Source: Fasciolopsis buskii | Lineage: Eukaryota > Platyhelminthes > Trematoda > Plagiorchiida > Fasciolidae | Assembly (NCBI GenBank): GCA_008360955.1 | Contig: LUCM01006634.1 | Coordinates: 13,553 to 77,552 of the forward strand | Length of the DNA: 64,000 bases | Direction: 5' to 3' | Part shown: piece after piece, positions 12,029 to 24,595 of the stretch | Layout of the letters: every line of letters begins with the position of its first letter | Position numbering within the stretch: the first letter of the stretch is position 1 | The notes under the pieces: model-generated | Told to the model about the DNA's origin: nothing | The model's input: only the letters and a program-made list of their open reading frames with translations | Databases searched by the model: none | Made by a program: the position numbers and the translations under genes

Positions 12029-12200
12029 TATTGTGAATGATATAATGTTACTAACACAGCGTTGTTGGTAGATGTAATGTGCCAACGTTCCGACTACCGC
12101 GGGTAGTCTTCTCAAGGCAAGTTTTTCAACATTATACCATTCACAATATAAACCAATATAAGGCGCATCGATTTTTTTGATACACGCCTTACGACATCGA
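12029..12200 (-). mobile_element. Stem-loop repeat element, copy A
   Basis: It begins TATTGTGAATGATATAATG, runs through GACTACCGCGGGTAGTC, and reaches an inverted copy of its own start (ATTATACCATTCACAATATA at 12131-12150). It is followed by a flank (GGCGCATCGATTTTTTTGAT, then ACGCCTTACGACATCG) that is the reverse complement of the flank in front of the copy at 24675. The short terminal inverted repeats and lack of coding sequence fit a small non-autonomous element. Strand is given relative to the copy at 51973-52139. Confidence 0.7.
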
Positions 12201-12204
12201 ACCT

Positions 12205-13120
12205 TAATTCAGAAAGCGGTTTTTCAGTAGCTTTTAACCGAATCTCATGGAGTTCGTTAGTTTTGAACGGTTCTTATTATGAACGCTCAAATAATATCCA
12301 AACGTCTTCGGTGGAGTGTTTGTTTTTGAAGTTATGATTGGTTTATTCCGTAGGGACACCTCGTCATCTTGTTCTTGTACGTTCAATCGTCTTCTAATTG
12401 TTTGAGAATACTGTCGAAGAAAATCGGTGGATGGATAATCTATTCTGGGTAAACTGATTCTTCTATATATCAATACCGTTTATTTTGTACGATTCAAATT
12501 TTAGATGAGGTTAATTTTGTTATAGAATAAGATTTAAATCACTTCTCAGTTCATTTCGAATTAACCACGTCAGCCCAGTAAACTGTGAAGTGACGTCAAG
12601 AAATTCGGTCATCGGAGCCACGGAGAACCATGAAAAACAATCAACAAGAATGAGGAAAGAAAAAGAAACAATTTGTATGATTCAAACCACATACTAGTTC
12701 TTCCATTCTCCATCTCCACGTTATCGGCGATCCATAGAAATCCCTGATTCCCCTGTGGGCATCATGCTACGCAGCTGCCCAAACCGAAGTAGAAGGTTGC
12801 TTTAGGGAGACCCTACCACGAACCTTTGTCCAAAAGGTCTAAGGGCGGTCTCAGAATAACGTTACCTAGTAGGGACCGGTGACTGACGGCTCAGTTCACA
12901 CGCCCTTCGGATGGGGCCAGACATTCTGGACCCTCAGTACACTCCTTCGCCACGGATGCTGGTAAACATACAACCGTATCCTTCGTACGCCGACGTGGTT
13001 AGCTTGAAATCAAGGTTTAGCCAACTACCCTAGACTGGTTATAAAAAAGCAGTCAACCCAATGGAGAACACCGAGCATTTACCTTTCGGCTTTGATTCAG
13101 CGTCACCCTGTGCATTGGAC
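12205..13120. other. No recognised feature
   Basis: The stretch 12770-13020 is richer in G+C than its surroundings and looks repeat-like, but I could not match it to another copy in the window. Confidence 0.3.
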
Positions 13121-13124
13121 CTTT

Positions 13125-13340
13125 GGTGGATCTACGTGCAAATTACGTAGCACTGTAGCCTGTAACTGCAACCTGCCAATCAAATCCTTTGGGACTGACG
13201 AACGAGAAGCACGTACTTTCCGTAATGGTCATTTCACCAATGGGTAATCTATCAACGGCTTCGCTGTCTAGTTATTATTTATACGAATGTTTTGTAAATA
13301 AATTGCATGATGGCTTCTAATTCCTGGAATATTCTAGTTG
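13125..13340 (+). repeat. Dispersed repeat with TGTAAATAAA tail, copy 3
   Basis: It shares GGATCTACGTGCAAATTACG at the 5' side, then ACCAATGGGTAATC, ATACGAATGTTTTGTAAATAAATTG and GGCTTCTAATTCCTGG with the other copies. It is shortened and more diverged than copies 1 and 2. Confidence 0.5.
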
Positions 13341-13344
13341 ACTT

Positions 13345-14940
13345 CCGTTGCATACGTTATCGCAATTGATCATGGACTGTAAGTCTATTACGATTATCAG
13401 CATTACAGTGACCCGTGAATTTCACAGTAAAATCTACTCTGCGTGTTCGCGAAAGTACTTTCGCTCCCGCAAGCTCTCAGTCCAGGTAACACTGTTCTAC
13501 TGTACGAAGCGTCATAGGAGAGGCCTGGTGCCCTACTTCAATGTAATGACCATCTGTGATCTACTGATTGATAAAAGGTTAGTTCAAATAGTACTGTCTC
13601 AACCAACCAAGTAACTGATCTCCATCATAAGGCGGAATAGAAGGTTAATCTTCACTGTGTACACCGTGACAAAACATCTGGAGAGGTGCACATTTATGAG
13701 CGGCTAGAGCAAAATGCACGCTTTACACTTGGGAACTGAGCACGGACGAGAAAACCTCGTCCGCGTTACATGAAATTAAGCGCAGGAAATAAATCAGAAA
13801 CTGTGTGGCGGGGAATTAGGCTCTTCACTGGAGGGGACTAGTATGGTCCTGTGTAGATTTCATAATTTTGTATAACCGCACTTGTTGTAGCACGCTTTCG
13901 TCACCGAGGGCTGAAAGCAATGTGCGTATTGTGTGCTAATTTATTCCCGATTTCGTAGGAAGTTGCGAAACCATTCGGTATAGAACTTCTTCATCTCCTT
14001 AGGTCCGGAGCAAACTTCTCCCGTTTTGTTCAGATACCAGCTGGATGAAAAGAAATGAGGCAAAGACTGACTTACTTGGAATGTTGTCATTCGTTTAGCT
14101 TACACTCCTTTCATGGTCAGACTCTGTCAATTGCACACATGGGCGCGCTGGTGAAATCGTTCCAAATTCACCGACTCCATGTCACATGAACCAAATCTCC
14201 AAAGGTGCGCTCGTAATCAGACGCAACCATTTCCGTGTTCCAGATCAATCGGACAAACCGGAGTCAGGTGATCAGTCGAACACAAGCTTCAGCAACAAAG
14301 GTGATGGAGACAAACCACTCGATCGAATTTGGCTAAACTTCGTCATTTCGCTGTTTTTATTAGTGAAAATGTTTGGGTGGTTATAGCGCTTACGATACAA
14401 AACCGATGTCGGTGAAAGGTTGACTATAGTTAGGAGACCTGTTCATTGGAAAAGTTATCAAGTTTGGGCTGAACTGCATTCAGTGCGACAAAGTTACAAC
14501 TGTAATCAAAATGATCAGTTCTAGTAGTAATTCACATAGTATTTATCGGGAGCAGCCGATCAATTGCAAGATTTGTAAAACAAACTACTACTATCAAGCA
14601 TCGCGGCATCCATGAGAGGTAACCGGTTTGTCTCTAAAAGATTCAGTTAGACCTATATTTTTTTAAGTGACGCCTATGCGCGTGATGTACTCCCGTGAAC
14701 CAGTCAAGTGGACGCTTGATCGACCGGACTGAAAACGGAAGCACGCGTGAACCATTGGACAGTGGTCGATTCCTGTGGTGCAGGCCCATGACAGTGATGT
14801 TCAAGCTCGCACACAAAATGGACTCTTTTGGTTCACCTTAAAAACCGTCGAGGTTATCGACCCACCCTGGGAGAGTACTGGTTTCCGACTTGTATTTGCA
14901 TTTGAGCTTTAGCAGATTGTGGATAAGCTTTTAACCAAGG
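13345..14940. other. No recognised feature
   Basis: 1.6 kb with only chance-length frames (13348-13614 and 14186-14386 on the plus strand), neither with a domain I know. Confidence 0.3.
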
Positions 14941-14944
14941 AAAA

Positions 14945-14965
14945 ATATATATATATATATATATA
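14945..14965. repeat. (AT)n microsatellite
   Basis: About ten AT units. It lies just past the 3' end of the minus-strand CR1-like ORF at 15028, so it may be the microsatellite tail of that element rather than an independent repeat. Confidence 0.85.
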
Positions 14966-15027
14966 AACAATGTCAAAAAAGAAACAAGGACAAAAATTTT
15001 TAAATACTGACTGCATATACGTAACTG

Positions 15028-15790
15028 TTAAATACTAAATGAGTTGGGAAATTTAGTGCAAACCTTCACCTTGTACATCAGATATTGTTTCAACGAATTT
15101 CCATATGCCGTTGAGTGAGATGGGACAAATCGGATTCTGCAATGGGTGGAGGAAAGGGGTCCGGATGCATTCGCGTCGGTACATAATGGATGAGTGTAGT
15201 CGGACAGAACCTTTTCTGCGAATCTCAAACAGGCTTTATTATGCTCTTCACACATGTTGTTCACAAGAAACAAATCAGTCTTCAGAAGCCCGGGGAAGAT
15301 GGCAAAAGAACAATAAAGCGGAATAGAGGGAACACTTTGTTGAACAAAACTTGCTATCACCGTCTCATCAGAGCAAAACTGACGCGGAATTTTTTTATTT
15401 CAAAGGGAAAGCCTTACAGCCTTCGAACCATTGCGTGTGTATGTTAGGGTCATCGAAAATTGCGTTCGGGATGACACCTGATTATTTTACCTGTCTGACT
15501 CTGTTCATTTCCTTTCCATTAATTTACACATCAAAGGAGAGAGGTAACGGACGACATAAGGTAAAAATGCGCATAATGCATTTGTCAAGGTTAAGACTTA
15601 GACCGCGTGATAAGGAATATAAGACGATGTCTGAGACGTCAGCGTTGTGCGGTGTGTTTACTGACTGGTTAGAATTGATTATGGGAACAGAACTGTCATC
15701 AGCATACTTAAACAGTCGAAGGGTAGCAGGTAGGTCAGAGATGCAAGCTGAGAAATGAAAAGAACAACAACCTGTAGGGAACGAACTTTA
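15028..15790 (-). pseudogene. CR1/Jockey-like reverse transcriptase fragment (C-terminal part)
   Basis: Reading the minus strand from about 15770, one frame gives FSACISDLPATLRLFKYADD, the RT catalytic box preceded by the usual 'ISDLP' block. It continues to LSLNLDKCIMRI and, after a stop, INGKEM and SGVIPNA, matching the order seen in CR1-type RTs. The frame at 15360-15028 gives CLRFAEKVLSDYTHPL and then SRTxYGNS-like residues, ending FVPSHSTAYGNSLKQYLMYK, the usual end of the ORF in this clade. At least two frameshifts and several stops separate these blocks, so it is dead. The 5' two thirds of the element are missing. Confidence 0.75.
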
Positions 15791-15799
15791 TCGCTTAAA

Positions 15800-17680
15800 A
15801 CGATGGTTAACGTCAACTTGCTAGCGACTGTGTGGTCAAGACCAGTATATCAATCACCACGTATATACTTTCCTGTGTTTCGGATTTCATAGGCCAACCC
15901 GACTCTTTGTAAGCCAGCCAGGTCAGTGTGTCTCTAGATCTGTAAATATTTCATTAGCAGGATGAACTATCTATTAAATGCATAGGGATCACGCATATTT
16001 TGATAGTGAGTTTAATAAATTTCTGGGCTCAACTGAGGTGACAAATTGTAGCGCAGCCGTTCAATGGGCATGTTTTTGTTTGTTTTCAGGTGGCACAAAG
16101 GACCGGACGCTGTATTGAGTGGAAATCCGCTTTTTGTTTTTCACATCCAAAAGTCAGCCGTGGTGCTGCGTACATTTCGCTAACTGTCTGCTATGTGGCC
16201 ACCTACTACACTGCTTGTTCATCGATTGTCCAATCCGTTATTGTAGTGATGTGCTCCGCAAATGAACTCATTGGCTTCTTACATGTTTACCTTTTCAAGT
16301 TCGAAACACGAAAGCATCCAAAGCAGAATATCCGCTCGCAGTTTTTACCCAGAGTATAATCATATTTTATTGAGGCAAAACTTTTAGCTTTTGAAAGCTA
16401 GTTTCATGTCCGGATTGACTGTTGGAATCCGAGTCACACAAAACGCAATAGTTTGGAGTTGTCACTCATTGGATAAAAGTAGCTATTTTAGTAAGCTATG
16501 ATGAGTTTTCCATACATATTATTGTTACTTTTAGACAAACAGCTAGCCGAAGCACAAAGCTGATCTGCGCTTAGTAAAAAGTTCTGCTTTAATATTTGAT
16601 TTGATGAATTTTTTACCGACTGCAAACTCGTCCCAAAATAATATTTAAAGAATTCAGCTTAGCGGCTTCTTTTTTGTTTCACCAATAGGACCGGTTCAGT
16701 TATTTTAACATTTACGACTAACCCCACGTGACTATGCTCATAAAGAACCAGGAGTAACCATAATTCACAGCGCATGCTTCCATGACTGATCGGGGCTTCA
16801 ATTCATACACGAACAAACAAACAGACCAAGACTTTCTCATTCACAGTCGATTAGCCTTTCACGTGTGTTCACGTATGCCAAAAATCACCAAGACTGAGTT
16901 CCAACTTCAATGCTCCTTACTTGCGTGATGAAGGCTTTGGATAGTGGAATCACTTGCAGCGACTGGAACTGCTATCGATGTGACATATTTGTTCAAAATT
17001 ATGTTATGTAAGGACTCAGGAAACTCCCTCGAACCTGGTTAGTATAAGGCTTAGAACATCCATCTAACTGATGGTGTAAATCAGGATCCGAACTTCCTAC
17101 CGTATTGTTCCGACACCTTACCTCCGAGGTGAGATAAATGGTTTTTTGGTGGCTACTGGCTCATAAACGAATTTGACCTGCATGGATTTTCACTGGGTTC
17201 TTTTTAATGTTGATAATTTTCTCTTAACAACAAACCACCAGAACAGTCAACTTTGCACATTTTAATTTCAGTCATTGACAACTTCCAAAAAGACGTATTG
17301 GTTTCGTTAATGAAATTAACCTTGAAACGCCTCGAAACTAGGTGTATGTCGGGCTCAGTTTACGCACTTCAAATAGTCAAGATAACTATCGCGTGATCTG
17401 ACGTGAATCGACCAGTCGTAAACAAGGCTCCGCAAAAATAGAACTGGTCGATCGAAAAGAATATCTCTGTAGGTCACGGAAATTTTCCAAATCGACCAGT
17501 GTTTTAAAATCCGATTAACCCAATAGCTATCCCTAACGCTTTCAGCCAGTCGTCTCGAATGAACATTCCTACCCCGTTTAATCAAACGAGAAACATCAAA
17601 TTTTCTCTGCCCGGTCAATACTACTGGTCATTAGTTGTTATGGTCAAGAAATTTGTCTTCTCAGATTAAAGCTCATTTAC
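15800..17680. other. No recognised feature
   Basis: 1.9 kb without motifs. An 89-codon frame at 16090-16359 (+) has no recognised domain. Confidence 0.3.
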
Positions 17681-17689
17681 CAATAGTTC

Positions 17690-17805
17690 CCATCCAACGG
17701 GCCCATCGTCACTTATTTCCCCCTTTTTGAATCCATCTGATGGCCGCGGCCTCCTTCCTGAAAATGCCACACATTGTTATTTCATTAATAAAAGGAAGTC
17801 ATATA
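17690..17805 (+). repeat. SINE tail copy (GGCCGCGGCCTCCTTCCTG family)
   Basis: ATGGCCGCGGCCTCCTTCCT followed by TTTCATTAATAA matches the tail of the tRNA-headed repeat at 37660-37860, where GGCCGCGGCCTCCTTCCTG is also followed about 35 bases later by TTCATTAATAA. The tRNA-like head is missing or too decayed to see. Confidence 0.65.
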
Positions 17806-17809
17806 TTAA

Positions 17810-19380
17810 AGATGATGAAAGCTAAAAACATTCGGACTTCGTTTCACTCAACATCCCCGGTTGTCTCTATGCGTGTCACAAAAGTCAGATCAATCTCATT
17901 GCATTCTCAAATTAGGATACTTTGTTGATTCCATATTTGTTCTCTGTCTTACAGTCGATCTGATGCTAAGTCTGTGCGTTATTCGACTGATGCCAGAGGA
18001 CTTTACCGGTCGGTCCTGTTCTTCCACACATAATCGTGCGTCACATCTGCGAGTCATAGCACCGAAGTGGCCTTGACTATTTGAGATGTGTTAGCAGTCT
18101 CCCTTTGCAACCTGCGTAGTCGGTAGGTGCTAAATGAGGCCGTTTCGACAGAGCTGATTGACAAATAGGCGAAATGAATTTCCGGTCTGGGTCACTTTGG
18201 TCAGTCCACTTGCAAGTTAATCGACACAATCCGATATAGCTTTGTTGTCTTTTGGAAATCCAACCAACCAGTCAGAGACATGAAAGTAGAAACGAATATT
18301 TCGCGATGGTCACTGGTTCAAAGCTATTGTGATATTGCATTATTAGATTATAGGGTTCCTCCGCTGTCTGTCATAGAATCAGAATACGAACACAAGCGGA
18401 ATGTATCACAGTGTGCTCATGAAACATGTGCCGAAAATCCATGCAATACCAACACACAAAAATACAACGGAAATACCAGGGATTAGCAATATGGTCAATT
18501 ATGCGTAAAACAGGTAGTCAGCCAATAGTGTATGAATGGATACGAACACCATCTAAATGAACTGGAAGGCGATTTCCAACTGTTGGGTCCCCTCACTGTA
18601 TTCAAAGGCATAGCCCGGGTTGAAGATATTTCCAGACCAGCTGGTGATTCTTTTCTATGTTTCATCACGACCGATTACAATCAAAACCGCTGTCCCTTTA
18701 GCTGAAACCCTTGATCTCTGCTTCATTGGCACATACTCGAAATTCCCCTATCACAGTAACTTCCTGGGTGGTCAAATATAACTATTCCGGTTGTCTCAAG
18801 CTTCGTAAATCGAATTTAGAAACATGCAATCAACGGGCCAAAACAAAGGCTACCGGGACAATCGGTTTGCTTCTATCACTACTTCCTCGTTCGACTCCGA
18901 ACAAAAGCGGAATAGAATTCGAATCCGTGAGTCCGTTTTTGTATATGCTACCGATCGCTATCCAAAAAGCTTGGATGGGTATTAGCACCAATCGGTCAAT
19001 AATGGCCAAACTTATTTTTGGACATTTTAAAAGGAAACAAACCAGTGTTTTCCCGGGAACTTCAAGAAATTTTACAGACCAAAACAGTCATCTGGATCAA
19101 CTCCAGTGATGTATTTACACGTCCCGAAGTGATATGCCAGTTCACAGAACCGATTTCTTCGAGAAAAGTCGAAGTAATAAATTTCTAATAAAAACACTCG
19201 GCAGACGACACGGTTATCGACAACGTGCTGAAAACGTGAATGATGAACAAAGAACCGATTCAGACAATATGGTAAAAACCCACAATCTGGTAATATTTCT
19301 CAAATCACCTTGTTCTGATCCATTACCAGTTGAGTCGTAAGTTCAGCAAGCAAACCAAACTGATGAGAGACCATTAAGGG
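17810..19380. other. No recognised feature
   Basis: 1.6 kb. The longest frame (132 codons, 18711-19109, +) has no motif and unremarkable composition. TTTCCAACTGTTGGGTCCCCT near 18570 resembles TTTCCACAGCTGGGTCCCCT near 29817 and may mark another decayed SINE copy. Confidence 0.3.
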
Positions 19381-19382
19381 AG

Positions 19383-19445
19383 GAAATTTGTGGTTAGTCT
19401 ATGTGCAAATACCACGACATACCTCGGTACAGCTTCCTTGTAGTC
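19383..19445 (+). repeat. Head fragment of the TGTAAATAAA-tail dispersed repeat
   Basis: TTAGTCTATGTGCAAATACCACGACATACC, followed by CGGTACAGCTTC, resembles the 5' portion of the copies at 6637 and 56478. The tail is absent here. Similarity is limited to roughly 60 bases. Confidence 0.35.
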
Positions 19446-19639
19446 TGTCATGATCATCCTCGTTCAGCTTTGAACAGCAAGGCAAGCCTCACTGACCGCT
19501 GCTGTCCCCCCAGAGTTACACGCTTCTATAAAGAGTGAATATCCAATGGAAACAAGGAGTGGGCCTACACAGGCGGGAAAAGATAAGATGCTGCTGCAGC
19601 CAACACACGGAACACAGCCTAACTGTACAAACGCACGTG

Positions 19640-20560
19640 TTTTCAATCATTCTGATTCGATAGAAAATGACAGCACGATCGCCACTGTTCACGGCTCACT
19701 GCCATATCCTTCAGTGTCTCCAGCCAGCTAGTTAATGAGTCTACAATCGTTAGTTCCTCTTCACTCAACACCAAGTTCGACGCTGCTGTCGTCCAGTCCT
19801 GCAACAGCACTTTGCAATTTGAAGGTGCAAAGCACATGCCAAAGCGAGCAACCGACCTCGAGAGTTTATCTAGTGCCCGTTATGCATGGTCCGCGGATTC
19901 GAAGTCACACGACGTGGTCTGCCTAATCTGGATCACACAGCTTTCCTCCATTTCCCAGTTTGACTCCTACATTCTGAAGACCTCCTTAAGCATCTTCCGT
20001 CGTCTCGTCCATGACGAAGTTGAACAAGAATGGAGAGATGGGACAACCTTATAGAACGCCAGTAGTCGGTTGGAATGAGCTTGATAGGTCACCGTATACC
20101 CTAACGCGACCATAGGTATGCGAGTACAATGCTCGCAACAGGTTCACAAACTTAGTTGGCATACCCTTCCGGTGGAGAGCACTGAATAGTGCTGGTCGAT
20201 CCGCCGAGTCGAAAGCACCTTTGAAGTCGAGGAAGTCTACGACCGTAGGGCGCCGGTGCGTGTTGCGCGGTTCGAGTGTCTGTCGAAGAGTGAATATTTG
20301 GTCGATGCAATCTCGACCTGGTCGAAATCCGGCCTGTTGTTCGCGGATATTACTCTCGCAAATAGGTGTCAGACGACACAGCATTACCAAAGCTAAAACC
20401 TCAGTAACTATCGGAATTAAACTAGTCCCACGATGATTGCCACAGTCACTCCGTGTGCCCTTCTTAAAGATGGGCACAGTCAGTGACTCACCCCACGATA
20501 GCGGGATACGCTCCTCCTCTTGTAGCCTGTGAACACAACCAGTCAAGGAAAACCCTGGAG
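19640..20560 (-). pseudogene. RTE-like reverse transcriptase with internal deletion
   Basis: From 20560 downward on the minus strand: IPLSWGESLTVPIFKKG, RSDCGNHRGTSLIP, EQQAGFRPGRDCIDQIFTLR, VVDFLDFKGAFDS and an exact frame to GVL. A stop replaces the expected RQ just before GCPISPFLFNFVMDE (about 20049-20000). The catalytic box then reads DPD-stop-ADHVV instead of YADDVV. After a frameshift, FESADHA-type residues and GMCFAPSNCKVLLQDW follow. The frame at 19837-19643 joins LSEEELTIVDSLT directly to SWLETLKDMAVSREQWRSCC, so the thumb and connection of about 150-200 residues are deleted. The element is dead. Its 5' side is cut by the plus-strand dispersed repeat at 20590. Confidence 0.85.
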
Positions 20561-20589
20561 ACACGAACAAGAAATTCATATTTGCCCCA

Positions 20590-20755
20590 AATGTCATTGG
20601 GCGGAGGATATTTTACCAATGGGTATTACTCGTATTTTGTACATAAACGCCTTATAAAACTTGAACGAATGTTTTCTGCATCTGCCATGGTTTTCTCGTT
20701 TTCTTCAGTTGCTTAGTTTGGGTCGGATTTATTCCATTGAGAACAGATAATCAGT
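20590..20755 (+). repeat. Dispersed repeat with TGTAAATAAA tail, copy 4 (3' part)
   Basis: ACCAATGGGTATTACTCGTA, TTTTGTACATAAACGCC, GAACGAATGTTTTCTGC, TCTTCAGTTGCTTAGTTTGG and GTCGGATTTATTCC match the tail of copies 1 and 5. It abuts the broken RT on the opposite strand, which suggests that it inserted into or beside it. Confidence 0.6.
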
Positions 20756-20759
20756 ATTC

Positions 20760-23700
20760 CTGCTACATGGCTTGAGGCCGGATTCCTCAGTACCAATCTA
20801 ACTGCAAATTCCACTAGATTCTTTGCTGAAGTTCTGATTGGAAACATTATTTTTACCTGATACGTTTTCATGTATAGTCAAACATATCTGGGACACTATG
20901 GAACTGAATTTTTACGTAACGCATTCTACAGAGTAGAACGGTCTGAGGGAGAACTGCGCACGAGCTGCTAGAAATTAGGTGAACTGTTCGAAATGATTCT
21001 TGGAGTTTGTAAATAACTGTCTTCGGGTCACTTTTTACAACCACTACTCCTCAGTGATGAATTCCGATTTTAGACACCGCCTCACGGAACAGCCTACGCA
21101 GTACGGTATCTGGCTAGTTTTATTTTGATTCAGTAACTCCGGTGACTGGTTGCGATTGGAGTCCTTTGAACACGCCGTCCGCCAGCTTGATCTGATTGGA
21201 GTTGAATGAAAGCCATTTAAAACCTCAGGCAGTAGTGTCAGCCTCCGGCATCCTCGTGCATTTCAGGCTGGAATAATGTCACCAGCCTGACTTTCTACTT
21301 ACATGCAGAGTCAGTAGGCTTATACAGCTGAATAGTTGTGATTATATCGGTACGTCGTTCTTGTTTCATACTGAGAAAGTTGCCTACTGAACGAAATGCA
21401 CAGTTTCGAATCCGAAAGTTCTTATTGAAGTACGCGGTTACCGTCTGGTGTACGGCGTACTTCCATAGACCTGTTCACCCCGTTTTAAGCGCAGTCATTC
21501 TGGTCAGGATATTGAACTTCACTCCAGAAGTCGGAGTCATTCTGACTTCTTTTGCTTTCAAGATAAGATGTATTGATGTTGAGATTAGTAGATGTCAGTA
21601 ACCTAGTCGAAGCACATCGTTCAGGTCCTAGTAAGGTATGAACTTCATCGTTTGCACTGAGGTCATTTGACGTTTCTGGACTCCTGACACGTAAATCATA
21701 GTGCCTAACTTACCAGTCCACAATCGCAGATCCCAATTATCGTTTCACTGGCGACAGGCATGTGATTTTGCATTTGTGTCCTGTCTTTTAGTCTGTTGCT
21801 TAATTCACGGAATTCCAGTCTCCGTCGTCGAACTTTTTAGAGTAGATAACCGTCAACTATAGGATTGAACTCAGTTAGACTATTCTCCAACTCACGAGAA
21901 GCTAGCTAACTCAATTAGCATCATAATGCACACACACAAACATAGATAAGCGCGTCAATCGACTATTCGTTGGCTTGTTACCACTGCTTCAGACCGCATC
22001 AACGTAGCAATCGATTATGAACTCTCACGCACACAGGACCGTAAACCGACAGCCAATCTGGGTCGACTAATCGATCAGGGAATCACGCTCCTCATGCCTC
22101 ACGTGAATGAATAGTCCAACGATGCATTTCACCAGACTTTGGCACGTGCAAATCTGTTTGCTTCTTTGTCATGATATCAATGTTCACACAACCACACTTG
22201 GGTCCACCACAGGGCTCTTGGACAGAGTAATTACTTTCTCCTATTGTTTGTCTAACGCAAGAGCTTGTGAACAATGAACAGAGTGCAGTGGGAATATCAC
22301 ATTTTATAAGTTTATTAGTCCATCATCTCACTAAGTATACTCATGGGCTTGTCACTTCGATGGGACGGAGACAAATAAACTATAGTTACCAAAATAATTA
22401 GGCACAGTACCTCACGCCGTCAGAACCAATTCGTGCAAGTCATGAACGCCGGTACCACAAATAGCTGAGGCTAGCGATATGTGGACTCGTGAAGTCATTC
22501 GTCGATTTTGACGAAAATCAACATTCGAACAATAACACCTTAGCTATGAACCTTCATGGCTTTGGTAACTACATCATTTTTCACACTTCGGAAGCAAGCA
22601 GAATAATATTGCCGGTTGTGTTCAGACAGTTCGGAACTCCCATCCCATTGACCTACTGCGATCTTGTTGACTTAGGTCTGAAACCCGATACATCTTATAC
22701 ACGGGCATGCATGCGCCTAATTAGTATGATGCCTACCGCCTAGCTGTGCATTATTGTTTACTTTCTCAGGATAAGCATTTTTTTCGGATTTCGAGAATGC
22801 GTGACAAGTTTGTTTCGTAACGTAGAAACCTTACTTCCTGAACCTGAACGATCGAAATCGACCGTCGAAGGATGGAAAGGTGGGAAACGGATTAATTCTT
22901 TTTATTTTTGCGGGCATCATAAATTTATCTGTTTAGTCGGATGACTATCAGTTGGTGATAGTGTATGACCATACTGTATGGTTGATGAAGCGAGAAAAAT
23001 TTTGTTCACTTTGTTATTTAGTGATGAAGCTGAGAGAACACAACCCTTAACGGCATCGAAGAGGATGAAAAAAAATCCTGTGTGGACCACTCGAGAGAAC
23101 TGACCAAGAAATCCCTATTTCGACCCGGAAATATCTAGTGGATTCTATTTCTCTGTCGCTACTGACCGTTTCTACTAACTCCAGTGACAAAGGCCAAGTC
23201 GAGTAGACGAAAGCACTCGTTTTATAGCCAAAATCGAATCGTTTATATTGGTCTTCTATGATCAACATTAACTGATCGATTATCCTTTTAGCTAATTTGG
23301 TTTGTCGTTATTCCTTAATCCTTTCATGCGAATTTTTCGGTCAGATAATCAAGTCACATGATCTGAGCGATGCCAACGCAACTGTGTTGATCTCTGACCA
23401 GGCAGGTCGGCACTCACTGCCCTTTCAAAGCTGTCGCCCAGTTTGGAACTGGTGGCACAAATCCCATTAATCTTATTATAATTTCAAACTGAGGTCAAAA
23501 GTGGGGTAGATAGTCGCGGGAAATTTTTGTGTGAATGTAATACGGCCGCAAGTTAGATAAGATTTGGGACAGAACAACGAGTTTTGACCGCATTTGTGAT
23601 TACGACTGGAAAACATGCATCACACACCAACTTACACGATCGTTCAATGTCAATATTTGCTATATGTTCACACTCTGACAGTCAGGATAGCTGACATCCT

Positions 23701-24590
23701 GAATGCATCGGAGACACTAGTCTTGTAACAGGGCACAAAGACGAAAAGCTGGTAGAGTTCATAAGATCCTTGCTTCTGCTGGTACATGGATGCTAAAAGC
23801 TGCAATTCCTTATTGAAAAATACCATGTCCGACCTGTTAGACTGTCAGTACTGTGCATGGAAAGCGTTCTTCCTGCATTTAAAACAGCTTCAAGGTCTGA
23901 CTAGCCTAGTGTTATCAAAAGCCTTTCCACCATCAGGGTACAGGGACTTAACGTTGCTACAGGCTAGGTAATAAAAATCCATCCCAGTTGTGGATGGTAC
24001 TATGGAAGTTCTGCTACCACAGGGCAAGGTCCAATTTGAATGCCGAAGAACTTATTCCACTATGTTTTCCGTACTCCACCTCGTTCACCCTTCCCTCCAC
24101 CCTATCCTATATATCACTACCCAATTGGGAAGATCTAAATCAACTCTAAGAGTTGTAAGGCAAACTAAATGTGATACGTCTTGAGGTCCAGACGTAATTA
24201 CACTAGCTGTTGTGACCGTCTGTTCGATTTAACTCAACAGGCATACTGATCCTGTAGAGAATCTTGAATGTTGGAAATCCGTGCGGGTTACTGCCACGCT
24301 GCAAAAGGGTTTCACTCACTTCACCCGATGACCTATATTTCCTGCTCACTGCAAGTGTTTGAGTTTACAATGCTGTTCAAAGGCGTGACAACCGAAGTTG
24401 TCACTCGTGATTCATCGCAAGCCTTGACCGACAATGGCCAGGCGGACAAGACAGTGGGTCCTGGATCTGAAGGTCGTGAACTGAACTGTTTGCCGATCAA
24501 CTTCTCATTTGATAGCCTTCAAACAGTCACTGTCCCCTTGTTGGAATATTGCACATTTATCTTGTTGTAAACACAAAAATTGGAAAATAT
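20760..24590. other. No recognised feature
   Basis: 3.8 kb. CAAGTCACATGATCTGAGCG at about 23348 resembles the head of the dispersed repeat, but too briefly to call. The open frames present are short and without motifs. Confidence 0.3.
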
Positions 24591-24595
24591 ATTAT

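Noticed and set aside
12975..13005. TACGCCGACG as an RT YADD box
   Set aside because: It reads YADVV with no flanking RT blocks in frame on either side.
12770..13020. Possible relation between the G+C-richer stretches at 12770-13020 and 59030-59170
   Set aside because: Only a few scattered short words are shared, and no ordered similarity could be established by eye.
19359..19395. CTGATGAG motif as a hammerhead ribozyme core
   Set aside because: The downstream GAAA is not in the required position after a closed stem II, and stems I and III are not visible.
22092..22274. Short cysteine-containing minus-strand frame (CGGPKCGC)
   Set aside because: It is sixty codons with no splice context or known cysteine pattern, and is within chance expectation.
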